DNA from: Zoroaster sp. YZ-2022
Taxonomy: Eukaryota; Echinodermata; Asteroidea; Forcipulatida; Zoroasteridae
Reading direction: 5' to 3'
Length of the DNA stretch: 64,000 nucleotides
NCBI GenBank assembly: GCA_029582265.1
Contig: CM055828.1
Coordinates: 16,813,430-16,877,429, forward strand
The translations under genes were made by a program, and so were the position numbers. Of this stretch, positions 53,300 through 63,575 are shown one piece after another. The first letter of the stretch is position 1, and each line of letters begins with the position of its first letter. The notes below the pieces were generated by a model, which did no database searches, was not told the DNA's origin, and was given only the letters and a program-made list of their open reading frames with translations.

Positions 53300-53605
53300 C
53301 AACTTTCTGTATATCCTATAGGGCTTCTTTGCTATGAATCCAGAGTTAGTTTGGTTTCTTGGTTGCCTTGGCAATGCCGTGACTTTGTCCATCTTTAGCA
53401 AACCTGTACATTCTGCGTATATCTCATAGGGCTTTTTTCATTTCAAGTCGATAGATTGTTTGGTTTCTGGGTTGCCTTGGCAATGGTCCGACTTTGTCTT
53501 TCGTGATGAACTTGTACTGTCTGTGTATATCTTGAGAGCGCGTTCTTTACGAGGTGATGGATAGTTTGGTTTCTGGCTCGTCTTGGCTAAGCGGGAATTC
53601 TCCTT
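53300..53605 (-). repeat. Three diverged tandem copies (105-109 bp) spanning the end of USP47
   Basis: The words TGTATATCT (53525, 53414, 53308) and TAGTTTGGTTTCT or TTGTTTGGTTTCT (about 53560, 53453, 53346) recur with a period of 105-109 bases. The copy at about 53515-53605 encodes the conserved USP47 C-terminus, the middle copy holds the stop codon and the third is non-coding. Confidence 0.75.
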
Positions 53606-53663
53606 CTTCTGTATTTCCCGTTTCTCCTCCTCGGTTAGTTTCTTAATGTCTTCTGATCGGTCA
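53438..53663 (-). CDS. USP47 last exon
   Basis: Acceptor TTTGTTTTTCCCCAG. It encodes [20 protein letters not shown], then [17 protein letters not shown], then a tail of about 25 residues ending QSIDLK and TGA. The tail lies in a tandem duplicate of the preceding coding DNA. Confidence 0.9.
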
Positions 53664-56600
53664 CTGGGGAAAAACAAAGATAAAATATTTTTGAAAATAT
53701 TTTCTTTCAAAAAAAAAAGGATTATATACACACATTTATCTGAAATAACATTGAAATCTATTTCTAGTATTAAAAGAGGCATCGTGTGTTTCTCCCATGA
53801 CACCCTCTAACACTCGTTGCGCGTGTGTGCATTTGAAGTACAATGCCATAGAATGGTTTTATATCAGGCTGGCACTCTTCATGTAGGTAATACAACTAAT
53901 ACACCAAATCACATCTAGTTCTATCAACAGGGATGATATTAATATCGTTTTGGTTTGCGGTAACACCATGTGTTTATCTCAACTAACGTGAAGCTGAGAT
54001 ACAGGTTCTGAAAAGAACCGTATCGCACAACTCGTATCTCAACCTTCGTTAAGTGAGAAAGGTTCAAGGGAGAACCAATTTCGGGCAACTCGTTTTTCTC
54101 TACTGTCGCTAAGTGAGAAATATGGTTCACGTTAGTTGAGATAAACACATGGTGTTACCGCAAACCAAAACGATATCGATATTCCACCATGCAAAGCCTC
54201 AAAACTTATATCAGGGATGATATTGTGAGAAAATGAAAAGGTAGGGAAAATGTTTGCCATTATCATTAGGCATATACTAGCCTACAGCAGTTTACCTATA
54301 TAGCCATGTATAGCAAGGAAACTGTTTTTTATCTTGGTATTTACAACAAAATGATACACAAGGAAAGCTTCCATGTTAGTCAGAACCCGGTTTCATGGTA
54401 GGATTTTCAAAATCAAAAGGTAGAATTTCCTACAAAGGTTATTAGAATATCATGCCTGTATCAAGTGTAGCTGCATTGAGTACCTTATCTCCATTAAAAA
54501 TTAGTTCCCCCTAAAATTTAAGCTTACCCAACCCCCTTTCCCTCCCCAGTTGGCCCACCAAGTGCTGCTTATGCAATGATGCCAATAAGCAGGGAATCAA
54601 AACTCACTACCACGCTCTTTAAGTGTGTGCCCATATTTTGCATATAATGCCATGGAATGGGTTACATCAGTTTGGCCACACTTTGGCATAATGTCTGTAC
54701 ATGCATCCATACTTTATTAGAATCAAGAGATATACATAAAAACCACATGTGTGTGATTTGACAAAAGTAAAAAAAATCATAAGAAATGGGTAGCGGGCCT
54801 GGGTCACCCATTGGTCTAGAGGACAAAGCCACCTGAATTGCCTGATGTTTAATTTTGGAGGATTTACAGACTCTCCACATCCCCACTAACAAGAAACGAG
54901 AGGTTTGGACACAATACAGGCTACTTCTTTCTTTCCTTGGTAGTTATTTCTCTTCTTTCAAGATAATTTGGAGGCAAAGGGGGATTTGTAAAAAAAATCC
55001 TGAAATCAGGAAAGATTCTGAGAAAACAAAGGCCTGATTGAACTGTTAACAGAAAATTGTAAAAATGCTTTTCCGTTTGTTTACATTCATTCCAACGTAG
55101 AATTCTGTCAGAAATTAACTTGAAAATTATTTCAATTATTTTTACTAAAACAATAGCACCCGAGACATAAATATTTCAAGGGATGTCTGATACCATCATC
55201 AAGTTTCACATAAAACTGTGATTATGTTTAAGATTACCAACAGTGTACAGTGGCTGTAAAATCAAGCCTCTGGTTAAATAGATCTCACCATGAATAAATA
55301 AATCAAGGTAAGTGGACCAGACTTTGTGATCTTACCAATAGTAGATAACTGCTCCATCATCACTGATGTACAATGGCCAGGAATTGAGCGATGTGACCTG
55401 GGGATTCCACTCAAGGTCACTCTGCATCTCAAGCAGTGACACCTCACATGGGAATGTTCCTTTCCCCTTGGCAAAGTCTATGTTATTAGGACTAATACCA
55501 CTCACTGCTGATAACTGCAAAATAGAAACAAAACAATCGAGTAACATTTGAATGATTTGGAACAAATGACAAACATCTCCATGCAAAAAGATCATCCAAT
55601 AGCAATTGTCTAGTATTATAGATGTACACAAGTTGTATAGATCAAAATTCATTTACATTTTTTTTTTAATCCTTAACATGAGATCACCTTCATACCTGAA
55701 AATTTCTAAGGATGATTGATACAATTCTATGGTTTTGTAGGCTTTTCCCTGTTAAGGGACACTTACACTGGAAAATCAAAATGTCCTGGAATCATTAAAA
55801 CCCTAACCATACTGAACACAACACAATGCAACCAATGTTAACAACTGTTGCATCTTGATGAGCAGAGAACAAAAGATCCTTTGTTCTTGTTGATGGATCT
55901 TGTTGCACTCAGCAGGCTTCACACTTGGACGACAGATGGTTGCCATTGCATTGAGCAGGGTGTCTAGCCAGTTATTGAAGGGGGTTAGGGCAGCTTCACA
56001 CCCGGACGACAGATGGTTGCCGTTGCATTGAGCAGGGTGTCTAGCCAGTTATTGAAGGGGGTTAGGGGCAGCTTCACACTTGGACGACAGATGGTTGCCA
56101 TTGCATTGAGCAGGGTGTCTAGCCAGTTATTGAAGGGGGTTAGGGGCAGCTTCACACTTGGACGACAGATGGTTGCCGTTGCAATGAGCAGGGTGTCTAG
56201 CCAGTTATTAAAGGGGGTTATAAGGGGACACCAAAGCAAATACCAGGGGCATGGAGGTAGTTAGAAGTTGCCCGTTACCAAGTCCTGTCACCAAATTTAG
56301 ACAATTATGCTTTCAGCATGAGGTGAAATTTGCAACATTCAAAATAGAATATAGGATCTTTACAACCACTTGTTTGAAACTAAATCATCACCCTTATTGA
56401 GGTAATGGGTTCAAAGTCCTGGTCAAAAAACACCTCCAAGTTGTCTCTGACTTTTTCACGCAGTCACTCAAAAGTATTGAGCATACAGTGCCATGTCAGC
56501 GAAGGACAAAATTATTTAACATTATCCCCATTGCAAGAATTCCATCAATATAATGCAAATTGTGGTACCTACTGCTATATAGGAATTTTACCAGCCAATC

Positions 56601-59600
56601 ATCACCGGACCAGCAAGTTTAAGACGAGAGTTTTAGGCGAGAGGCTACGACATCTGCACCATGAGGTATGCAGTGAAAAGACCCATGCAAATGATATGAG
56701 GTTCGGACCTACCCTTTTCTTTAGTTCATCGACTGTGCAGTCTGCCAGTACAACTTCCTCAAAAGGATCTAATTTGAACTTTGATGGTCTCCACCGTCTG
56801 ACGAACAGAACCAGATGATTCGGTTCAACTAAAGGCTCATCCCCTGCAACAAAATATAGTCCACCTTTCTTTAATGGTCAAGTTTAATTGAAGGCATGGT
56901 GGCATGGTGGCTATCACTATAGAGTTGTTGAAACAATCAACCCAGTCTGCGCGCATTCTCCCCCCAGTCTGCGTTTCCCCCCCAGTCTGTGTTTCTCCCC
57001 AGTCTGGCGCATTCTCCCCCAGTCTCGCATTCTCCCCAGTCTCTTGCATTCTCCCCCCAGTCTGCGCGCATTCTCCCCCCAGTCTGCGCGCATTCTCCCC
57101 CCAGTCTGCGCGCATTCTCCCCCCAGTCTGCATTCTCCCCCCCAGTCTGCGTTTACCCCCCAGTCTGCGTTTCCCCCCCAGTCTGCGTTTCCCCCCAGTC
57201 TGCGTTTCCCCCCAGTCTGCGTTTCCCCCCGTCTGCGTTTCCCCCCCAGTCTGCGTTTCCCCCCCAGTCTGCGTTTCCCCCCCAGTCTGCGTTTCCCCCC
57301 CAGTCTGCGTTTCCCCCCCAGTCTGCGTTTCCCCCAGTCTGCGTTTCCCCCCCCCAGTCTGCGTTTCCCCCCCAGTCTGCGTTTCCCCCCCAGTCTGCGT
57401 TTCCCCCCCAGTCTGCGTTTCCCCCAGTCTGCGGTTCTCCCAGTCTATGTTTCCCAAGGTAAATGCAGACAAACCTTGTTCTTGGTTAGTTTTACCCAAA
57501 TAAAGTGTGACATGAATAAACATAGAAACTTACATTCTAGGATCTCAATGAAGACCTCCCAGTTTGTAAAGATGGGAATATCTTCTTCATACACCTGGTT
57601 GTCGATGTAGATAGCGCCCGGATTCTTCCAAGCTTTCTTTCGCAGTCTCAGTCTGTCTAACGGAACATCCAGCCCACATTTCTCCTTCAACTCTGGGATG
57701 AGTTCCATCTTGGACTGCAGTACGGACATTCCTTTCGCAAAGACCAAATCAAATAGGTACTTGGAAGGCTGAAAATAAAATAGAGGTTGGATAAAACTTG
57801 AATCAGGGAAGGAGAACATATAAAAGCACACAAAATAGGGGATCTTTTGTCGAGTTGTACTTTCATAACACCAGACCAACATGCAAACGGCTCTGTCCAC
57901 ATTTATATAGAGGATATACTACAACAAATGAAAACTAGTATATGAATGTGTAACGGTGGTGCAGACAGATAGACATTTAACCTAAAGACAGACAGCTACC
58001 CATGCACAGACCATAATCTGAGATTCTCTGAAACCATGGGCATAAAGCAGGTAGCCTTAAATACTGCATTGTGTGTGTGTATAAATTAACACATATACAC
58101 AAGTCCAACAAGTCCAATAAGGACTATCCCAACCATGTCACACATGGTGCTCATTTGTCCATGGTTTTGCCCTCCCCCCCCCCCAAAAAAAAAGTATGCA
58201 TTTTGTATAATAATATGGATTTATAACGCACATGTATCCACCAAAAAAAAGCTGCTCAAGGAGCCACACAAGAGAACATGAGATCAAGCAAAAACATAAT
58301 GTTTAACAGGTAAAACATTCACAAAGCACTTGACATAAGGTGTGTTTTAAGACATTTCTTGAAAGAGTCAGTAGTCTGGTAGGATTTTACAAGATGTGGG
58401 AGTGTATTCCATAAACGTGGTGCAGCGACTGAAAATGATCTATCACCCCAAGTATGTTTACATTTTGGTTTATGAGCACTATGTATAAACCAAAGAGATT
58501 ATTTTTTAAATGTCCACCTCTGCAACATCACAATATTAACTATGACGATCCCACATATTTGAAATCCATTGGCCAATCACAGCATGACACATCATGAATA
58601 TTCAGGACTCACCTCGGGACTATTGGCATTGAGTTGATAGATCTTCACTCTGTACTCTCCCTTCTTGAGTGCCCGGCCGAGTTTGATGATGACTCTGCTC
58701 TCCTCGCTGTATGACTGCAACGTCTCGGTCAGTCGAATGCTCTCAAATTCCTGATTGTTGGCGTAGACTCTGTACACCTAATGGTTGATAGTGAAACAAA
58801 TAACACTGTGACCAAGGTCAGGGTTCACAGTACACATTGGTCAAGAACAAATGCATTATTAACCCTCCTATTTCAGTACAATTTTCCTGCAAATAGACAA
58901 GCCATTCAAAACCTAGACAACTGTCTGTTCAAGACAGAGGTGTGATTTGACAAAAGTAAAACATCCTGAAAAATTGGTAGCAGGTCTCCCTTTGGTCTAG
59001 AGGACAAAGCCTCCCTGAACCTCCTGGATGTTCAATTTTGTAGGATTTACAGACTCTCCACATCCCCACAAACAAGAAACGAGAGGTTCGGACACAATAC
59101 AGACTACGTCTTTCTTTCCTTGGTGGCAAAGGGAGACGTGTAAAAAAAATCCTGAAATCAGGAAACATCCTGAGAAATCATAGATCTGTTACGAATAATG
59201 GATAATTTGTGTAGATAACAGTACCATGTATAGTTTCACCACACAGAATCAATTAGCAAGCATTACACACACTGGCATAGCACCTTTATCATTCAAAACC
59301 ATTTGAATGATATTTGATATTGAATGATCAATCAACAGGAGGGTTACAAAAATCTAGTTATCACTCGACCACTACATTTTCCCTTTCATAACAAGAGGAT
59401 AGACTAATTCCCCAATCAGTTTAAAGCTTATTCCTTATTTCAATGAGTTTAGTGGTCAGGGGTGCAAAAATACTGTGGGGGAAAAAATTTCATTGTTGAT
59501 TATAGAGATGACAGACATTAGCTCCCCAAATATAATACAAAGCCAAACTGCAGGCCAATGATAGATTAATATTTCTTACCTTGAAGTTTTGTGACTCCGT

Positions 59601-62160
59601 GCCAACATAAGGCTCTAGTGCCTTCTTGAAGACTGCTAGGGTCATCCTCTTATCCACAAGCACTGGCAATACTACAACATGAACAATCGGAAAGTAGCCA
59701 TAAACCCAAGTTCATACTTTACAAACGCAAATGCGAACAATACTTTGATGTCCAGGCATGCGAGTGCCCTTGAAAAAAAGCAATAGACCTTATGCATATG
59801 ATGTCGCAAACGGAAGGTCGCCCTCTATCAGAGGCTAGAGAAGGTCACTCATTGGTTCATGTATACGCACTGTGCGTGCGTATATGCACAGCGCGCATGC
59901 ATGAACCAATGAGTGACCTTCTCTAGCCTCTGATAGAGGGCGATATTCAGTTTGTGCCATCATATGCATAAGGTCTATTTATATTTTGCACACTGTATAC
60001 TATTTTCATGTAAACCAACGAAGCATACACAAGATTGTAAGTAACATATTGGTCTTTACACAGACTCAGGTATTGTACTGTTATACATATGTGTGTGAAA
60101 ACCTTACATATCGCGTAGGCAGACTGTTGTGAAGCTTGTGCAACTCGGCTTGTTAAAACAAATTGGGAAGGAGAGGGTTAATGATGTATACGAAGCTTTG
60201 TGATTTTTTACCTGTGGAATTAACAAATAAATGACAAAATCAAACAAGGACCACAATAACAGTGTTATGCTTACATCTTGCATCGTCTACGGTCTGCACA
60301 GGTTCTGTTTTGAAGTATCCATTAAGCAGTTTAGTATGTCTAGTGTTCTCATATATCTCATCCTCGGAGTCTTCGTTGGGATCGTCAAAGACCATTGTCC
60401 CTTTGGTCTCACCCGCTGCACCTTGGTCCAGTTCACCGTGTATGCTGCTGGATTTGTTCTCCGATGTACCCATCAATGGGGAGCTGAGGGATGACAGTGG
60501 GGACAGAGGAGACGACACTGCCCCCGTAGAGCTGTGTTCCGAGTTTAACTGCTGCAGATTGCTACAGTCCCCACAACCGCTTTGGCACCAACACACACTG
60601 TCCGTCGTCATACCGGTATCGCTTGATTGCACTTCTCCTTCTGGAATGTCAACATCCTCACTGACCTCCGACCTTATTAGCATATTCGGATCGTTACTGT
60701 CTACCGCGCCATCGGGGCTGCCGCGCAGGTCACCGATGTTGCCGTCAATGTCACCAGTAATGTCATCTGTGATCCGGGCGTCATTAAGTGACACAACTCC
60801 ACTGTCCGTTTCACTTCCGAGCAGATTGTGGCCATTTTTATCCAGTGGATGGTCATCACTGAGTGTAGAGGAACTGCCAGTAGGGCTTGGGGTGGGAGCT
60901 TTATTCAAGGCAACGTCTGTCTCCAGCTGTAGATCTGTGTACTTGTCATCAGTTGAGGATGTTGACGATGGACAAGGCGACGTACTGCTGCCTTTTTGTG
61001 GCTTAAAAGCATCTATAAACATACCAGTATTACATTATAATAATACATATCTTGGCTCACTTCAATGGCATCAGACATATTTCACTGACACTTAAATGGA
61101 CTATACCGTCACGATCAACAGGGCATGGAATCAGAGTGCTAGTTTTAGATCAACAGGGCATGGAATCAGAGTGCTAGTTTTAGATCAACAGGGCATGGAA
61201 TCAGAGTGCTAGTTTCAGATCAACAGGGCATGGAATCAGAGTGCTAGTTTTAGATTAACTCAGTGACTGAAAATAATACTCTGTATGATAAGGTAGGGCT
61301 GTGCCGGGTATCCGGATACCCGACCGAAACGGTCATTACCCGGTTCCATTTTTCGGTTCCAATTACCCGTAAACGACTTTTTAAAAGTCGGACTTAACAT
61401 TTGAGCGGTGCGAACAGAAATCTATGACTCTTGAACAATGTAATGTTTACACTTTTACAGAAAATTATCTTTAAATTCAAGAGATTGCACTCCAATAAAG
61501 AAAAGTATGGTAACCTCTGTATTGTAAAAGTCAATTTGTTACCATTTACATTACATGTATTTGTACACCACCGGAGGCATGTTTTCAACAAAGATGAAAA
61601 CAGGTATCCGGGTATCCGAAGTTTCCTGATTTCGGGTATCCGGTTCAAAAAATATCCAAAAACGCACAGCCCCATGATAAGGTCATATTACCGTTGCTGA
61701 TGCATAAATGAGCCAGGAATTTTTAGTCAATGTACTCATCCTAAACTAGGACACCGATTCCATGCCCTATTGAAAGTCTGCTAATTACCAAATTATACAA
61801 TTAACAAATAATTATCTAAAAACTTACTTAGTGTTAGGTTGGTATGGAGTGCTATGGTCGAGCGGTTTAGTGCGTCGTATTTGTGTTCTGATGGCCGAGT
61901 CGTCAGAATGTGGGTTCGAATCCCAACCGCGACCATGATGCTTGTGTCCTTGAGCAAGACACTTTACCATAACTGCTTCTCTCCACCCAGGAGTAAATGG
62001 GTACCTATGAGGGCAGAGTTGGCTGTTGTGTTTGATTAGCCCTATATGCGCCAAAATGGCAGCAATTGAGCTGAATACTCCCCAGGGAGCTGAGATGGTT
62101 TCAGGAATGATTTATGCGCCTGATGAGCAGTTTGGTAGATACGTGCGCTATATAAGTGCA

Positions 62161-62199
<39 letters not shown>

Positions 62200-63470
62200 G
62201 TTTCAATCATGAGAAATGATTTAATCTTAAGTGCTTTCATCTTTGAGAAAACATTGTTACGTTGAATTTACAAAAAGTTCCCAGATTTTTGTAAAACATA
62301 AAAACAGAAAAAAGAAATGTTAACAGTTTTTCATTGTTTTCTGAATAATGTGAGTACTTATTGTGATATTTATATTCACAAGTTAGTTTTTTTTATATAC
62401 ATTTCTTGAAAATTACAGGGTTGAAATGAACGTACGTCACTAAATACCAATGTTGTAACTTCCCTTGAAGTTCAAACAGTCCAAATGAGAAAATATGTTT
62501 TTGCTTGAGTAAACATGGAAGGCAATGAATCATTTGTAATTCGTGATCAATGCCATTGGTATTAGCCAACGTCAAGTACAGTAAATACAGAATCCTGCAT
62601 CACCTAAATATCTTTTGCTCAATTCCTACTATTCAACTGGAAAAGCAACTACTGAATGCTTGAATGAATGAATGCTTGAATATTTATATCAGCAGATGCT
62701 GATGCTATTTAAGCAGTTCTAGCCAGCATCCTAAATTCTTGAAAATACCATCACTAAGAAAAAGTGAAGGTAAAATAAATCATGTAATCGTTTTAGTGGC
62801 AACTTTACAAGAGCCTTAGAATTTTAGACAAAAAGTGGTCACTCAAAACTCCTGCACCTTCCAAAATGTTGCCTTGGGGGCATTTTATTTACCTTGATAA
62901 GACAGTGGTAGGGTAACCTGTAACCTGATTGTATTTGCATATCTATCGAGCAGTTGATATAATCTTGATTCAGGGAAGGGAACCTGACTATCTTCAATGT
63001 TGCTACTCTCAACAAAAACCTGAAGGGAAAAAAGAAAAAGAAATGCATACAGTTAAAAACAGAAGCTAATTACCCATCATTGATGGAGAACTACCTGTGC
63101 CCTTAATAGTCAATCATATCATCTGTATGGATACAGTTAAAAACAGGAGCTAATTACCTATCATTGATGGAGAACTACCTGTGCCCTTAATAGTCAATCA
63201 TATCATCTGTATGGATACAGTTAAAAACAGGAGCTAATTACCCATCATTGATGGAGAACTACCTGTGCCCTTAATAGTCAACCATATCATCTGTATGGAT
63301 CGGATCGGTGTATTGCGAGATCAAACATAGTTGCAAATGGTACCCACCTTATTACTCTTTGAGAAGCCTTCACTTTTGAGTGTCTTGTGTCCGTTTACCA
63401 GTGGTCTCACCAGCGGCTTCACCAGTGGTTCCAACACAACTCTCATAGTTTCAACATTCAAACCGATAGT
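53438..63470 (-). CDS. Ubiquitin-specific protease 47, C-terminal half (nine exons, 5' partial)
   Basis: USP47 removes ubiquitin from DNA polymerase beta and other targets; the catalytic domain is not in this window. Exons in transcript order are 63470-63348, 63019-62893, 61012-60275, 59671-59580, 58777-58613, 57768-57534, 56843-56713, 55514-55336 and 53663-53438. Introns are GT-AG and the phases join, giving 671 residues. Conserved blocks: [16 protein letters not shown] with [36 protein letters not shown] with [32 protein letters not shown] with [25 protein letters not shown]. These are the ubiquitin-like domains and C-terminus of USP47. The large Ser/Asp/Glu-rich exon (246 codons) is the variable acidic linker. 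The gene is transcribed toward CDC37, and the Polinton lies between them. Confidence 0.9.
53942..54176. mobile_element. MITE with perfect 51-bp inverted ends
   Basis: The arms 53942-53992 and 54126-54176 are exact inverse copies, starting ATATCGTTTTGGTTTGCGG. The interior has further repeats of AAGTGAGAAA. It lies in the last USP47 intron. The perfect arms suggest a young insertion. Confidence 0.8.
54177..54749. other. USP47 last intron, nothing recognised
   Basis: No exon or element end that I can support. Confidence 0.35.
54750..55036 (-). repeat. Dispersed repeat family B, copy 3
   Basis: Reverse copy of 2831-3076, sharing GGATTTACAGACTCTCCACA and ATCCTGAAATCAGGAAAG. Confidence 0.6.
55336..55514 (-). 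CDS. USP47 exon (second last)
   Basis: Acceptor TTTCTATTTTGCAG, donor GTAAGA. It encodes [20 protein letters not shown] and [18 protein letters not shown], highly conserved. Confidence 0.93.
55914..56222. repeat. 77-bp tandem array, four copies
   Basis: Units hold CTTCACACTTGGACGACAGA, then TGGTTGCCATTGCATTGAGC, then CAGTTATTGAAGGGGGTTAG. It lies in a USP47 intron. Confidence 0.92.
56560..56680 (+). repeat. Diverged relative of the tRNA-derived SINE at 14790
   Basis: Shares CTGCTATATAGGA, CCAGCCAATCATC and GGCGAGAGGCTACGACATCT. Confidence 0.45.
56713..56843 (-). CDS. USP47 exon
   Basis: Acceptor TTTTGTTGCAG, donor GTAGGT. It encodes [20 protein letters not shown] and [20 protein letters not shown]. 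Confidence 0.9.
56941..57445. repeat. C-rich minisatellite, about 28 units of 16-20 bp
   Basis: Units of CCCCCCAGTCTGCGTTTC and CCCCCCAGTCTGCGCGCATT in a USP47 intron, only about 90 bp from the exon at 57534. The transcribed RNA carries the G-rich strand, with runs of four to seven G in every unit. Confidence 0.95.
57534..57768 (-). CDS. USP47 exon
   Basis: Acceptor TTTTATTTTCAG, donor GTAAGT. It encodes [20 protein letters not shown], then [20 protein letters not shown], then [20 protein letters not shown]. Confidence 0.93.
58206..58450 (+). repeat. SINE-like repeat middle domain
   Basis: Starts ATAATATGGATTTATAACGC, has CATGTATCCACC and TGCTCAAGGAGCC, then GGGAGTGTATTCCATAAACG then TGGTGCAGC. 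This is a domain found in metazoan SINEs. It lies in a USP47 intron. Confidence 0.45.
58613..58777 (-). CDS. USP47 exon
   Basis: Acceptor CAACCATTAG, donor GTGAGT, 55 codons. It encodes [20 protein letters not shown] and [20 protein letters not shown]. Confidence 0.94.
58859..59346. mobile_element. TTAA/CCCTCCTA-type MITE, copy C7, with nested repeat B
   Basis: Left end TTAACCCTCCTATTTCAG, right end TCAACAGGAGGGTTAC (TTAA mutated to TTAC). Repeat B copy 4 sits inside at 58938-59185. Confidence 0.55.
58938..59185 (-). repeat. Dispersed repeat family B, copy 4
   Basis: Reverse copy of 2831-3076, sharing GGATTTACAGACTCTCCACA and AAATCCTGAAATCAGGAAA. Confidence 0.6.
59580..59671 (-). CDS. USP47 exon with two possible acceptors
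   Basis: Donor GTAAGA. It encodes [20 protein letters not shown] then ESQNFK. Two AGs nine bases apart (exon start 59671 or 59662) both keep frame and differ by three residues. The first has the better pyrimidine context. Confidence 0.85.
59782..59979. repeat. Palindromic foldback element F, copy 1 (complete)
   Basis: Almost the whole element is palindromic: AATAGACCTTATGCATATGA and TCATATGCATAAGGTCTATT at the ends, CTCTATCAGAGGCTAGAGAA and TTCTCTAGCCTCTGATAGAG further in, with a centre near GTGCGTGCGTATATGCAC. A second copy is at 6480-6664. Confidence 0.85.
60275..61012 (-). CDS. USP47 large acidic linker exon
   Basis: Acceptor AATGTTTATAG, donor GTAAGC, 738 bases. It encodes a Ser/Asp/Glu-rich, low-complexity region starting [12 protein letters not shown], with one cysteine cluster ([10 protein letters not shown]) and an acidic end [20 protein letters not shown]. 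This matches the poorly conserved acidic linker of USP47. Confidence 0.88.
61121..61768. mobile_element. Non-autonomous transposon, GGGCATGGAATCAG ends, copy H2 (compound)
   Basis: The left end (GGGCATGGAATCAGAGTGCT then AGTTTTAGATCAACA) is repeated four times in tandem at 61112-61255. The right end is CACCGATTCCATGCCC. A hAT-like element (61294-61674) is nested inside. Confidence 0.65.
61294..61674. mobile_element. hAT-like non-autonomous element, copy G2
   Basis: Ends TAGGGCTGTGCCGGG and CGCACAGCCCCA, with a perfect 8-bp duplication TGATAAGG at 61286-61293 and 61675-61682. It is a reversed relative of 25934-26306. Confidence 0.88.
61846..62198 (+). repeat. tRNA-derived SINE, full copy
   Basis: Head GTGCTATGGTCGAGCGGTTT (A box) and GTGGGTTCGAATCCCAACC (B box), body CTTGAGCAAGACACTTTACC and TCCACCCAGGAGTAAATGGG, tail TACGTGCGCTATATAAGTGC then (ATT)n. 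It is inserted in a MITE-like repeat related to 51529-51838. Confidence 0.85.
62893..63019 (-). CDS. USP47 exon
   Basis: Acceptor TTCCCTTCAG, donor GTAAAT. It encodes [20 protein letters not shown] then [20 protein letters not shown]. Confidence 0.85.
63047..63298. repeat. 82-bp tandem repeat, three copies
   Basis: Units hold GAGCTAATTACCCATCATTG, then GGAGAACTACCTGTGCCCTT, then CATCTGTATGGATACAGTT. It fills most of the short intron between two USP47 exons. Confidence 0.93.
63348..63470 (-). CDS. USP47 exon (most 5' in window)
   Basis: Acceptor CTCTTTGCAG, donor GTGGGT, 41 codons. It encodes [20 protein letters not shown] and [16 protein letters not shown]. Assigned to USP47 by strand, phase and position; the sequence itself is less diagnostic. 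Confidence 0.8.
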
Positions 63471-63575
63471 CTGCAAAGAGTATGTATCTTAACATGATTT
63501 TTGTTCAATTTCTTTCATTTTCAATAACTGTACAGTGTATTTATTGTTTGGTGTAGAGGGGATTCATGTGGTGTA

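Noticed and set aside
56837..57610. Long open frames of up to 240 codons across the C-rich repeat
   Set aside because: These are by-products of the repeat in a USP47 intron, present in several frames on both strands. The real exon begins at 57768 on the - strand.
60262..61095. 277-codon open frame on the + strand
   Set aside because: It is antisense to the USP47 acidic linker exon, which has proper splice sites and phase.
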